Of a DNA stretch of 64,000 nucleotides, positions 1 through 12,160 are shown piece by piece. Below the pieces are notes generated by a model that saw nothing but the letters and a program-made list of their open reading frames with translations, was not told where the DNA came from and ran no database searches. Within the stretch, counting starts at the first letter, position 1. The number at the start of each line of letters is the position of its first letter. Source of the stretch: Euonymus europaeus (taxonomy: Eukaryota > Streptophyta > Magnoliopsida > Celastrales > Celastraceae); the NCBI GenBank assembly GCA_963580455.1, contig OY756966.1:13395001-13459000 (forward strand), in the 5' to 3' direction. Both the position numbers and the translations under genes were made by a program.

Positions 1-320
1 TAAACGGTTTTGTCCATTTGTCATAAAAAGTTGGTGTTTTGGCATCGAAATAATCTAGGAAGCTTATACGCGTAAAATTTGACATAGAAGAACAATTAAA
101 AGTCTATTCCGAGCAACTTTGATAGTCTGAAATTGCTCAACTCTCTCTATGGAGGAGCTTTTAACGTTTTTGTCTATTTGTCATTCAAAGTTGGTGTTTT
201 GGCATCGAAATAATCTAGGAAGCTTATACTCGTAAAATTTGACATAGAAGAACAATTAAAAGTCTATCTCGAGCAACTTTGATAGTCTGAAGTTGCTCAA
301 CTCTCTCTATGGAGGAGCTT

Positions 321-3300
321 TTAACGGTTTTGTCCATTTGTCATAGAAAGCTGGTTTTTTGTCATCGAAATAATGTAGGAAGCTTATACTCGTAAAATTT
401 GACATAGAAGAACAATAAAAAGTGTACATCGAGCAACTTTGATGGTCCGAAGTTTCTCAACTCTCTCTATGGAGGAGCTCTTAACGGTTTTAACTATTTG
501 TCATAGAAAGTTGGTGTTTTGGCATCGAAATAATCTATGAAGCTTATACTCGTAAAATTTGACATAGAAGAACAACTAAAAGTCTATTCCGAGCAACTTT
601 GATAGTCGGAAGTTGCTCAACTCTCTCTATGGAGGAGCTTTTAACCGTTTTGTCTATTTGTCATAGAAAGTTGGTGTTTTGGCATCGAAATAGTGTAGGA
701 AGGTTATACTCGTAAAATTTGACATAGAAGAACAATTAAAAGTCTATCCCGAGCAACTTTGATGGTCCGAAGTTGCTCAACTCTCTCTATGGAGGAGCTT
801 TTAACGGTTTTGTCCATTTGTCATAGAAAGTTGGTTTTTTGGCATCGAAATAATGTGGGAAGCTTATACTCGTAAAATTTGACATAGAAGAACAATTAAA
901 AGTCTATTCCGAGCAACTTTGATAGTCCGAAGTTGCTCAACTCTCTCTATGGAGGAGCTTTTAACGGTTTTGTCCATTTGTCATAGAAAGTTGGTTTTTT
1001 GGCATCGAAATAATGTAGGAAGCTTATACTTGTAAAATTTGACATAGAAGAACAATTAAAAGTCTATTCCGAGCAAATTTGATAGTCCGAAATTGCTCAA
1101 CTCTCTCTACGGAGGAACTTTTAACGTTTTTGTCTATTTGTCATAGAAAGTTGGTGTTTCGAACTCGAAATAATCTATGAAGCTTATACTCGTAAAATTT
1201 GACATTGAAGAACAATTAAAAGTCTATCCCGAGCAACTTTGATGGTCCGAAGTTGCTCAACTCTCTCTATGGAGGAGCTTTTAACGGTTTTGTCCATTTG
1301 TCATAGAAAAATGGTGTTTTGGCATCGAAATAATCTAGGAAGCTTATACGCGTAAAATTTGACATAGAAGAACAATTAAAAGTCTATTCCGAGCAACTTT
1401 GATAGTCCGAAATTGCTCAACTCTCTCTACGGAGGAACTTTTAACGTTTTTGTCTATTTTTCATAGAAAGTTGGTGTTTTGAACTCGAAATAATCTATTA
1501 AGCTTATACTCGTAAAATTTGACATTGAAGAACAATTAAAAGTCTATCCCGAGCAACTTTGATAGTTTGAAGTTGCTCAACTCTCTCTATGGAGGAGCTT
1601 TTAACGGTTTTGTCCATTTGTCATAGAAAGTTAGTTTTTTGGCATCGAAATAATCTATGAAGCTTATACTCGTAAAATTTGACATAGAAGAACAATTAAA
1701 AGTCTATCCCGAGCAACTTTGATAGTCCGAAGTTGCTCAACTCTCTCTATGGTGGAGCTTTTAACGGTTTTGTCCATTTGTCATAGAAAGTTAGTTTTTT
1801 GGCATCGAAATAATGTAGGAAGCTTATACTCGTAAAATTTGACATAGAAGAACAACTAAAAGTCTATTCCGAGCAACTTTGATAGTCCGAAGTTGCTCAA
1901 CTCTCTCTATGGAGGAGCTTTTAACGGTTTTGTCTATTTGTCATAGAAAGTTGGTGTTTTGGCATCGAAATAATATAGGAAGCTTATACTCGTAAAATTT
2001 GACGTAGAAGAACAATTAAAAGTCTATCCCGAGCAACTTTGATAGTCCGAAGTTGCTCAACTCTCTCTATGGAGGAGCTTTTAACGGTTTTGTCTATTTG
2101 TCATAGAAAGTTGGTGTTTTGGCATCGAAATAATGTAGGAAGCTTATACTCATAAAATTTGACATAGAAGAACAATAAAAAGTGTACATCGAGCAACTTT
2201 CACAGTCCGAAGTTGCTCAACTCTCTCTATGGAGGAGCTTTTAACGGTTTTGTCCATTTGTCATAGAAAGTTGGTGTTTTCGCATCGAAATAATGTAGGA
2301 AGCATATACTCGTAAAATTTGACGTAGAAGAACAATAAAAAGTCTATCCCGAACAACTTTGATAGTCCGAAGTTGCTCAACTCTCTCTATGGAGGAGCTT
2401 TTAACGGTTTTGTCCATTTGTCATAGAAAGTTGGTTTTTTGGCATCGAAATAATGTAGGAAGCTTATACTCGTAAAATTTGACATAGAAGAACAATTAAA
2501 AGTCTATTCCGAGCAACTTTGACAGTCCGAAATTGCTCAACTCTCTCTATGGAGGAGCTTTTAACGTTTTTGTCCATTTGTCATAGAAAGTTGGTGTTTT
2601 GGACTCGAAATAATCTATGAAGCTTATACTCGTAAAATTTGACATAGAAGAACAATTAAAAGTCTATCCCGAGCAACTTTGATAGTCCGAAGTTGCTCAA
2701 CTCTCTTTATGGAGGAGCTTTAAACGGTTTTGTCCATTTGTCATAAAAATTTGGTGTTTTGGCATCGAAATAATCTAGGAAGCTTATACGCGTAAAATTT
2801 GACATAGAAGAACAATTAAAAGTCTATTCCGAGCAACTTTGATAGTCTGAAATTGCTCAACTCTCTCTATGGAGGAGCTTTTAACGTTTTTGTCTATTTG
2901 TCATTGAAAGTTGGTGTTTTGGCATCGAAATAATCTAGGAAGCTTATACTCGTAAAATTTGACATAGAAGAACAATTAAAAGTCTGTCTCGAGCAACTTT
3001 GATAGTCTGAAGTTGCTCAACTCTCTCTATGGAGGAGCTTTTAACGGTTTTGTCCATTTGTCATAGAAAGTTGGTTTTTTGGCATCGAAATAATGTAGGA
3101 AGCTTATACTTGTAAAATTTGACATAGAAGAACAATAAAAAGTGTACATCGAGCAACTTTGATGGTCCGAAGTTTCTCAACTCTCTCTATGGAGGAGCTC
3201 TTAACGGTTTTAACTATTTGTCATAGAAAGTTGGTGTTTTGGCATCGAAATAATCTATGAAGCTTATACTCGTAAAATTTGACATAGAAGAACAACTAAA

Positions 3301-6080
3301 AGTCTATTCCGAGCAACTTTGATAGTCGGAAGTTGCTCAACTCTCTCTATGGAGGAGCTTTTAACGGTTTTGTCTATTTGTCATAGAAAGTTGGTGTTTT
3401 GGCATCGAAATAATGTAGGAAGGTTATACTCGTAAAATTTGACATAGAAGAACAATTAAAAGTCTATCCCGAGCAACTTTGATGGTCCGAAGTTGCTCAA
3501 CTCTCTCTATGGAGGAGCTTTTAACGGTTTTGTCCATTTGTCATAGAAAGTTGGTTTTTTGGCATCGAAATAATGTGGGAAGCTTATACTCGTAAAATTT
3601 GACATAGAAGAACAATTAAAAGTCTATCCCGAGCAACTTTGATAGTCCGAAGTTGCTCAACTCTCTTTATGGAGGAGCTTTAAACGGTTTTGTCCATTTG
3701 TCATAAAAAGTTGGTGTTTTGGCATCGAAATAATCTAGGAGGCTTATACGCGTAAAATTTGACATAGAAGAACAATTAAAAGTCTATTCCGAGCAACTTT
3801 GATAGTCTGAAATTGCTCAACTCTCTATATCGAGGAGCTTTTAACGGTTTTGTCTATTTGTCATAGAAAGTTGGTGTTTTGGCATCGAAATAATGTAGGA
3901 AGCTTATACTCGTAAAATTTGACATTGAAGAACAATTAAAAGTCTATCCCGAGCAACTTTGATAGTCCGAAGTCGCTCAACTCTCTCTATGGAGGAGCTT
4001 TTAACGGTTTTGTCCATTTGTCATAGAAAGCTGGTTTTTTGGCATCGAAATAATGTAGGAAGCTTATACTCGTAAAATTTGACATAGAAGAACAATAAAA
4101 AGTGTACATCGAGCAACTTTGATGGTCCGAAGTTTCTCAACTCTCTCTATGGAGGAGCTCTTAACGGTTTTAACTATTTGTCATAGAAAGTTGGTGTTTT
4201 GGCATCGAAATAATCTATGAAGCTTATACTCGTAAAATTTGACATAGAAGAACAACTAAAAGTCTATTCCGAGCAACTTTGATAGTCGGAAGTTGCTCAA
4301 CTCTCTCTATGGAGGAGCTTTTAACGGTTTTGTCTATTTGTCATAGAAAGTTGGTGTTTTGGCATCGAAATAATGTAGGAAGGTTATACTCGTAAAATTT
4401 GACATAGAAGAACAATTAAAAGTCTATCCCGAGCAACTTTGATGGTCCGAAGTTGCTCAACTCTCTCTATGGAGGAGCTTTTAACGGTTTTGTCCATTTG
4501 TCATAGAAAGTTGGTTTTTTGGCATCGAAATAATGTGGGAAGCTTATACTCGTAAAATTTGACATAGAAGAACAATTAAAAGTCTATTCCGAGCAACTTT
4601 GATAGTCCGAAGTTGCTCAACTCTCTCTATGGAGGAGCTTTTAACGGTTTTGTCCATTTGTCATAGAAAGTTGGTTTTTTGGCATCGAAATAATGTAGGA
4701 AGCTTATACTTGTAAAATTTGACATAGAAGAACAATTAAAAGTCTATTCCGAGCAACTTTGATAGTCCGAAATTGCTCAACTCTCTCTACGGAGGAACTT
4801 TTAACGTTTTTGTCTATTTGTCATAGAAAGTTGGCGTTTCGAACTCGAAATAATCTATGAAGCTTATACTCGTAAAATTTGACATTGAAGAACAATTAAA
4901 AGTCTATCCCGAGCAACTTTGATGGTCCGAAGTTGCTCAACTCTCTCTATGGAGGAGCTTTTAACGGTTTTGTCCATTTGTCATAGAAAAATGGTGTTTT
5001 GGCATCGAAATAATCTAGGAAGCTTATACGCGTAAAATTTGACATAGAAGAACAATTAAAAGTCTATTCCGAGCAACTTTGATAGTCCGAAATTGCTCAA
5101 CTCTCTCTACGGAGGAACTTTTAACGTTTTTGTCTATTTGTCATAGAAAGTTGGTGTTTTGAACTCGAAATAATCTACTAAGCTTATACTCGTAAAATTT
5201 GACATTGAAGAACAATTAAAAGTCTATCCCGAGCAACTTTGATAGTTTGAAGTTGCTCAACTCTCTCTATGGAGGAGCTTTTAACGGTTTTGTCCATTTG
5301 TCATAGAAAGTTAGTTTTTTGGCATCGAAATAATCTATGAAGCTTATACTCGTAAAATTTGACATAGAAGAACAATTAAAAGTCTATCCCGAGCAACTTT
5401 GATAGTCCGAAGTTGCTCAACTCTCTCTATGGTGGAGCTTTTAACGGTTTTGTCCATTTGTCATAGAAAGTTAGTTTTTTGGCATCGAAATAATGTAGGA
5501 AGCTTATACTCGTAAAATTTGACATAGAAGAACAACTAAAAGTCTATTCCGAGCAACTTTGATAGTCCGAAGTTGCTCAACTCTCTCTATGGAGGAGCTT
5601 TTAACGGTTTTGTCTATTTGTCATAGAAAGTTGGTGTTTTGGCATCGAAATAATATAGGAAGCTTATTCTCGTAAAATTTGACGTAGAAGAACAATTAAA
5701 AGTCTATCCCGAGCAACTTTGATAGTCCGAAGTTGCTCAACTCTCTCTATGGAGGAGCTTTTAACGGTTTTGTCTATTTGTCATAGAAAGTTGGTGTTTT
5801 GGCATCGAAATAATGTAGGAAGCTTATACTCATAAAATTTGACATAGAAGAACAATAAAAAGTGTACATCGAGCAACTTTCACAGTCCGAAGTTGCTCAA
5901 CTCTCTCTATGGAGGAGCTTTTAACGGTTTTGTCCATTTGTCATAGAAAGTTGGTGTTTTCGCATCGAAATAATGTAGGAAGCATATACTCGTAAAATTT
6001 GACGTAGAAGAACAATAAAAAGTCTATCCCGAACAACTTTGATAGTCCGAAGTTGCTCAACTCTCTCTATGGAGGAGCTT
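321..6080. repeat. Higher-order repeat: 13-monomer block duplicated with 3680-bp offset
   Basis: The block 321-2400 reappears in the same monomer order at 4001-6080. Diagnostic variants shared at the 3680-bp offset include TTTTAACTATTTG (481 and 4161), GTGGGA (about 855 and 4535), the GAACTCG variants (1121 and 4801), AAAAATGG (about 1308 and 4988), and CGCATCG (2281 and 5961). The copies diverge at 2401 and 6081. A shorter partial copy of 321-960 lies at 3041-3680 (offset 2720 = 17 monomers). Only a few mismatches were seen. Confidence 0.88.
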
Positions 6081-7500
6081 TTAACGGTTTTGTCTATTTG
6101 TCATAGAAAGTTGGTGTTTTGGCATCAAACTAATGTTGGAAGCTTATACTCGTAAAATTTGACATTGCAGAACAATAAAAAGTCTATCCCGAGCAACTTT
6201 CACATTCCGAAGTTGCTCAACTCTCTTTATGTAGGAGCTTTTAACAGTTTTTTCCATTTGTCAAATAAACTTGGTGTTTTGGCATCGAAATAATCTCTGA
6301 ATCTTATACTCGTAAAATTTGACATATGAGAACAATAGAAATTGTACACCGAGCAACTTTGATGGTCCGAAGTTGCTCAACTCTCTCTATGGAGGAGCTT
6401 TTAACGGTTTTGTCCATTTTTCATAGAAAAATGGTATTTTGGCATCGAAATAATGTTGGAAGCTTATACACGTAAAATTTGACATAGAAGAACAATTAAA
6501 AGTCTATTCCGAGCAGCTTTGATAGTCCAAAATTGCTCAACTCTCTCTATGGAGGAGCTTTTAACGTTTTTGTCTATTTGTCATAGAAAGTTGGTGTTTT
6601 GGACTCGAAATAATCTATGAAGCTTATAATCGTAAAATTTGACATTGAAGAACAATTAAAAGTCTATCCCGAGCAACTTTGATAGTGTGAAGTTGCTCAA
6701 CTCTCTCTATGGAGGAGCTTTTAACGGTTTTGTCCATTTGTCATAAAAAGTTGGTTTTTTGGCATCGAAATAATGTAGGAAGGTTATACTCGTAAAATTT
6801 GACATAGAAGAACAATTAAAAGTCTATCCCGAGCAACTTTGATAGTCCGAAGTTGCTCAACTCTCTCTATTGAGGAGCTTTTAACGGTTTTGTACATTTG
6901 TCATAGAAAGTTGGTTTTTTGGCATCGAAATATTGTAGGAAGCTTATACTCGAAAAATTTTACACAGAAGAACAATTAAAAGTCTATTCCGAGAAACTTT
7001 GGTAGTCCGAAGTTGCTCAACTCTCTCTATGGAGGAGCTTCTAACGGTTTTGTCTATTTGTCATAAAAGTTGGTGTTTTGGCATCGAAATAATGTAGGAA
7101 GCTTATACTCGTAAAATTTGATATAGAAGAACAATTTAAAGTCTATCCCGAGCAACTTTGATAGTCCGAAGTTGCTCAACTCTCTCTATGGAGGAGCATT
7201 TAACGGTTTTGTCTATTTGTCATAGAAAGTTGGTGTTTTGGCATCGAAATAAGGTAGGAAGCTTATACTCGTAAAATTTGACATTGAAGAATAATTAAAA
7301 GTCTATTCCGAGCAACTTTGATAGTTCGAAGTTGCTCAACTCTCTCTATGGAGGAGCTTTTAACGTTTTTGTCCATTTGTCATAGAAAGTTGGTGTTTAG
7401 ACTCGAAATAATGTAGGAAGCATATACTCGTAAAATTTGACGTAGAAGAACAATAAAAAGTCTATCACGAACAACTCTGATAGTCCGAAGTTGCTCAACT

Positions 7501-9864
7501 CTCTATATCGAGGAGCTTTTAACGGTTTTGTCTATTTGTCATAGAAAGTTGGTGTTTTGGCATCGAAATAATGTAGGAAGCTTATACTCGTAAAATTTGA
7601 CATTGAAGAACAATTAAAAGTCTATCCCGAGCAACTTTGATAGTCCGAAGTCGCTCAACTCTCTCTATGGAGGAGCTTTTAACGGTTTTGTCCATTTGTC
7701 ATAGAAAGTTGGTTTTTTGGCATCGAAATAATGTAGGAAGCTTATACTCGTAAAATTTGACATAGAAGAACAATTAAAAGTCTATTCCGAGCAACTTTGA
7801 CAGTCCGAAATTGCTCAACTCTCTCTATGGAGGAGCTTTTAACGTTTTTGTCCATTTGTCATAGAAAGTTGGTGTTTTGGACTCGAAATAATTTATGAAG
7901 CTTATACTCGTAAAATTTGACATAGAAGAACAATTAAAAGTCTATCCCGAGCAACTTTGATAGTCCGAAGTTGCTCAACTCTCTTTATGGAGGAGCTTTA
8001 AACGGTTTTGTCTATTTGTCATAGAAAGTTGGTGTTTTGGCATCGAAATAAGGTAGGAAGCTTATACTCGTAAAATTTGACATTGAAGAATAATTAAAAG
8101 TCTATTCTGAGCAACTTTGATAGTTCGAAGTTGCTCAACTCTCTCTATGGAAGAGCTTTTAACGTTTTTGTCCATTTGTCATAGAAAGTTGGTGTTTAGA
8201 CTCGAAATAATGTAGGAAGCATATACTCGTAAAATTTGACGTAGAAGAACAATAAAAATTCTATCCCGAACAACTCTGATAGTCCGAAGTTGCTCAACTC
8301 TCTCTATCGAGGAGCTTTTAACGGTTTTGTCTATTTGTCATAGAAAGTTGGTGTTTTGGCATCGAAATAATGTAGGAAGCTTATACTCGTAAAATTTGAC
8401 ATTGAAGAACAATTAAAAGTCTATCCCGAGCAACTTTGATAGTCCGAAGTCGCTCAACTCTCTCTATGGAGGAGCTTTTAACGGTTTTGTCCATTTGTCA
8501 TAGAAAGTTGGTTTTTTGGCATCGAAATAATGTAGGAAGCTTATACTCGTAAAATTTGACATAGAAGAACAATTAAAAGTCTATTCCGAGCAACTTTGAC
8601 AGTCCGAAATTGCTCAACTCTCTCTATGGAGGAGCTTTTAACGTTTTTGTCCATTTGTCATAGAAAGTTGGTGTTTTGGCATCGAAATAATCTAGGAAGC
8701 TTATACGCGTAAAATTTGACGTAGAAGAACAATAAAAAGTCTATCACGAACAACTCTGATAGTCCGAAGTTGCTCAACTCTCTATATCGAGGAGCTTTTA
8801 ACGGTTTTGTCTATTTGTCATAGAAAGTTGGTGTTTTGGCATCGAAATAATGTAGGAAGCTTATACTCGTAAAATTTGACATTGAAGAACAATTAAAAGT
8901 CTATCCCGAGCAACTTTGATAGTCCGAAGTCGCTCAACTCTCTCTATGGAGGAGCTTTTAACGGTTTTGTCCATTTGTCATAGAAAGTTGGTTTTTTGGC
9001 ATCGAAATAATGTAGGAAGCTTATACTCGTAAAATTTGACATAGAAGAACAATTAAAAGTCTATTCCGAGCAACTTTGACAGTCCGAAATTGCTCAACTC
9101 TCTCTATGGAGGAGCTTTTAACGTTTTTGTCCATTTGTCATAGAAAGTTGGTGTTTTGGACTCGAAATAATTTATGAAGCTTATACTCGTAAAATTTGAC
9201 ATAGAAGAACAATTAAAAGTCTATCCCGAGCAACTTTGATAGTCCGAAGTTGCTCAACTCTCTTTATGGAGGAGCTTTAAACGGTTTTGTCTATTTGTCA
9301 TAGAAAGTTGGTGTTTTGGCATCGAAATAAGGTAGGAAGCTTATACTCGTAAAATTTGACATTGAAGAATAATTAAAAGTCTATTCCGAGCAACTTTGAT
9401 AGTTCGAAGTTGCTCAACTCTCTCTATGGAAGAGCTTTTAACGTTTTTGTCCATTTGTCATAGAAAGTTGGTGTTTAGACTCGAAATAATGTAGGAAGCA
9501 TATACTCGTAAAATTTGACGTAGAAGAACAATAAAAATTCTATCCCGAACAACTCTGATAGTCCGAAGTTGCTCAACTCTCTCTATCGAGGAGCTTTTAA
9601 CGGTTTTGTCTATTTGTCATAGAAAGTTGGTGTTTTGGCATCGAAATAATGTAGGAAGCTTATACTCGTAAAATTTGACATTGAAGAACAATTAAAAGTC
9701 TATCCCGAGCAACTTTGATAGTCCGAAGTCGCTCAACTCTCTCTATGGAGGAGCTTTTAACGGTTTTGTCCATTTGTCATAGAAAGTTGGTTTTTTGGCA
9801 TCGAAATAATGTAGGAAGCTTATACTCGTAAAATTTGACATAGAAGAACAATTAAAAGTCTATC
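7501..9864. repeat. Higher-order repeat: 8-monomer tandem duplication (offset 1279 bp)
   Basis: The block from 7501 recurs from 8780. The offset is 1279 rather than 1280 bp because both copies carry a monomer with a one-base deletion (GTGTTTAGACTCG at about 8193 and 9472). Shared markers are CTCTATATCGAGG, AATTTATGAAG, AAGGTAGG and GTCGCTC. Matching stops near 8585 and 9864. A third monomer with the same deletion lies near 7391, so the marked monomer has spread at least three times locally. Confidence 0.85.
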
Positions 9865-12160
9865 CCGAGCAACTTTGATGGTCCGAAGTTGCTCAACTCT
9901 CTCTATGGAGGAGCTTTTAATGGTTTTGTCCATTTGTCATAGAAAGTTGGTGTTTTGGCATCGAAATAATCTCTGAAGCTTATACTCGTAAAATTTGACA
10001 TATGAGAACAATAGAAATTGTACACCGAGCAACTTTGATGGTCCGAAGTTGCTCAACGCTCTCTATGGAGGAGCTTTTAACGGTTTTGGTCATTTGTCAA
10101 TGAAAAATGGTGTTTTTGCATCGAAATAATGTGGGAAGATTATACGCGTAAAATTTGACATAGAAGAACAATTAAAAGTCTATTCTGAGCAACTTTGATA
10201 GTTCGAAGTTGCTCAACTCTCTCTATGGAGGAGCTTTTAACGTTTTTGTCTATTTGTCATAGAAAGTTGGTGTTTTGGACTCGAAATAATCTATGAAGCT
10301 TATACTCGTAAAATTTGACATATGAGAACAATAGAAATTGTACACCGAGCAACTTTGATGGTCCGAAGTTGCTCAACGCTCTCTATGGAGGAGCTTTTAA
10401 CGGTTTTGGTCATTTGTCAATGAAAAATGGTGTTTTTGCATCGAAATAATGTGGGAAGATTATACGCGTAAAATTTGACATAGAAGAACAATTAAAAGTC
10501 TATTCCGAGCAACTTTGATAGTTCGAAGTTGCTCAACTCTCTCTATGGAGGAGCTTTTAACGTTTTTGTCTATTTGTCATAGAAAGTTGGTGTTTTGGAC
10601 TCGAAATAATCTATGAAGCTTATACTCGTAAAATTTGACATAGAAGAACAATTAAAAGTCTATCCCGAGCAACTTTGATAGTCCGAAGTTGCTCAACTCT
10701 CTCTATGGAGGAGCTTTTAACGGTTTTGTCCATTTGTCATAGAAAGTTGGTTTTTTGGCATCGAAATAATGTAGGAAGCTTATACTCGTAAAATTTGACA
10801 TAGAAGAACAATTAAAAGTCTATTCCGAGCAACTTTGATGGTCCGAAGTTGCTCAACACTCTCTATGGAAGAGCTTTTAACGGTTTTGTCCATTTGTCAT
10901 AGAAAGTTGGTTTTTTGGCATCGAAATAATGTAGGAAGCTTATACTCGTAAAATTTGACATAGAAGAACAATAAAAAGTGTACATCGAGCAACTTTGATA
11001 GTCCGAAGTTGCTCAACTCTCTCAATGGAGGAGCTTTTAACGGTTTTGTCTATTTGTCATAGAAAGTTGGTGTTTTGCAATCGAATTAATGTAGGAAGCT
11101 TATACTCGTAAAATTTGAAATAGCAGAACAATAAAAAGTCTATCCCGAGCAACTTTCACAGTCCGAAGTGGCTCAACTCTCTCTATGGCGGAGCTTTTAA
11201 CGGTTTTGTCCATTTGTCAAAGGAAGTTGGTGTTTTGGCATCGAAATAATCTCTGAAGCTTATACTCGTAAAATTTGACATATGAGAACAATAGAAATTG
11301 TACACCGAGCAACTTTGATGGTCCGAAGTTGCTCAAGTCTCTCTATGGAGGAGCTTTTAACGGTTTTGGTCATTTGTCAATGAAAAATGGTGTTTTTGCA
11401 TCGAAATAATGTGGGAAGATTATACGCGTAAAATTTGACATAGAAGAACAATTAAAAGTCTATTCCGAGCAACTTTGATAGTCCGAAATTGCTCAACTCT
11501 CTCTATGGAGGAGCTTTTAACGTTTTTGTCTATTTGTCATAGAAAGTTGGTGTTTTGGACTCGAAATAATCTATGAAGCTTATACTCGTAAAATTTGACA
11601 TAGAAGAACAATTAAAAGTCTATCCCGAGCAACTTTGATAGTTTGAAGTTGCTCAACTCTCTCTATGGAGAAGCTTTTAACGGTTTTGTCCATTTGTCAT
11701 AGAAAGTTGGTTTTTTGGCATCGAAATAATCTATGAAGCTTATACTCGTAAAATTTGACATAGAAGAACAATTAAAAGTCTATCCCGAGCAACTTTGATA
11801 GTCCGAAGTTGCTCAACTCTCTCTATGGAGGAGCTTTTAACGGTTTTGTCCATTTGTCATAGAAAGTTGGTTTTTTGCCATCGAAATAATGTAGGAAGCT
11901 TATACTCGTAAAATTTGACATAGAAGAACAACTAAAAGTCTATTCCGAGCAACTTTGATAGTCCGAAGTTGCTCAACTCTCTCAATGGAGGAGCTTTTAA
12001 CGGTTTTGTCTATTTGTCATAGAAAGTTGGTGTTTTGCAATCGAATTAATGTAGGAAGCTTATACTCGTAAAATTTGACGTAGAAAAACAATTAAAAGTC
12101 TATCCCGAGCAACTTTGATAGTCCGAAGTTGCTCAACTCTCTCTATGGAGGAGCTTTTAA

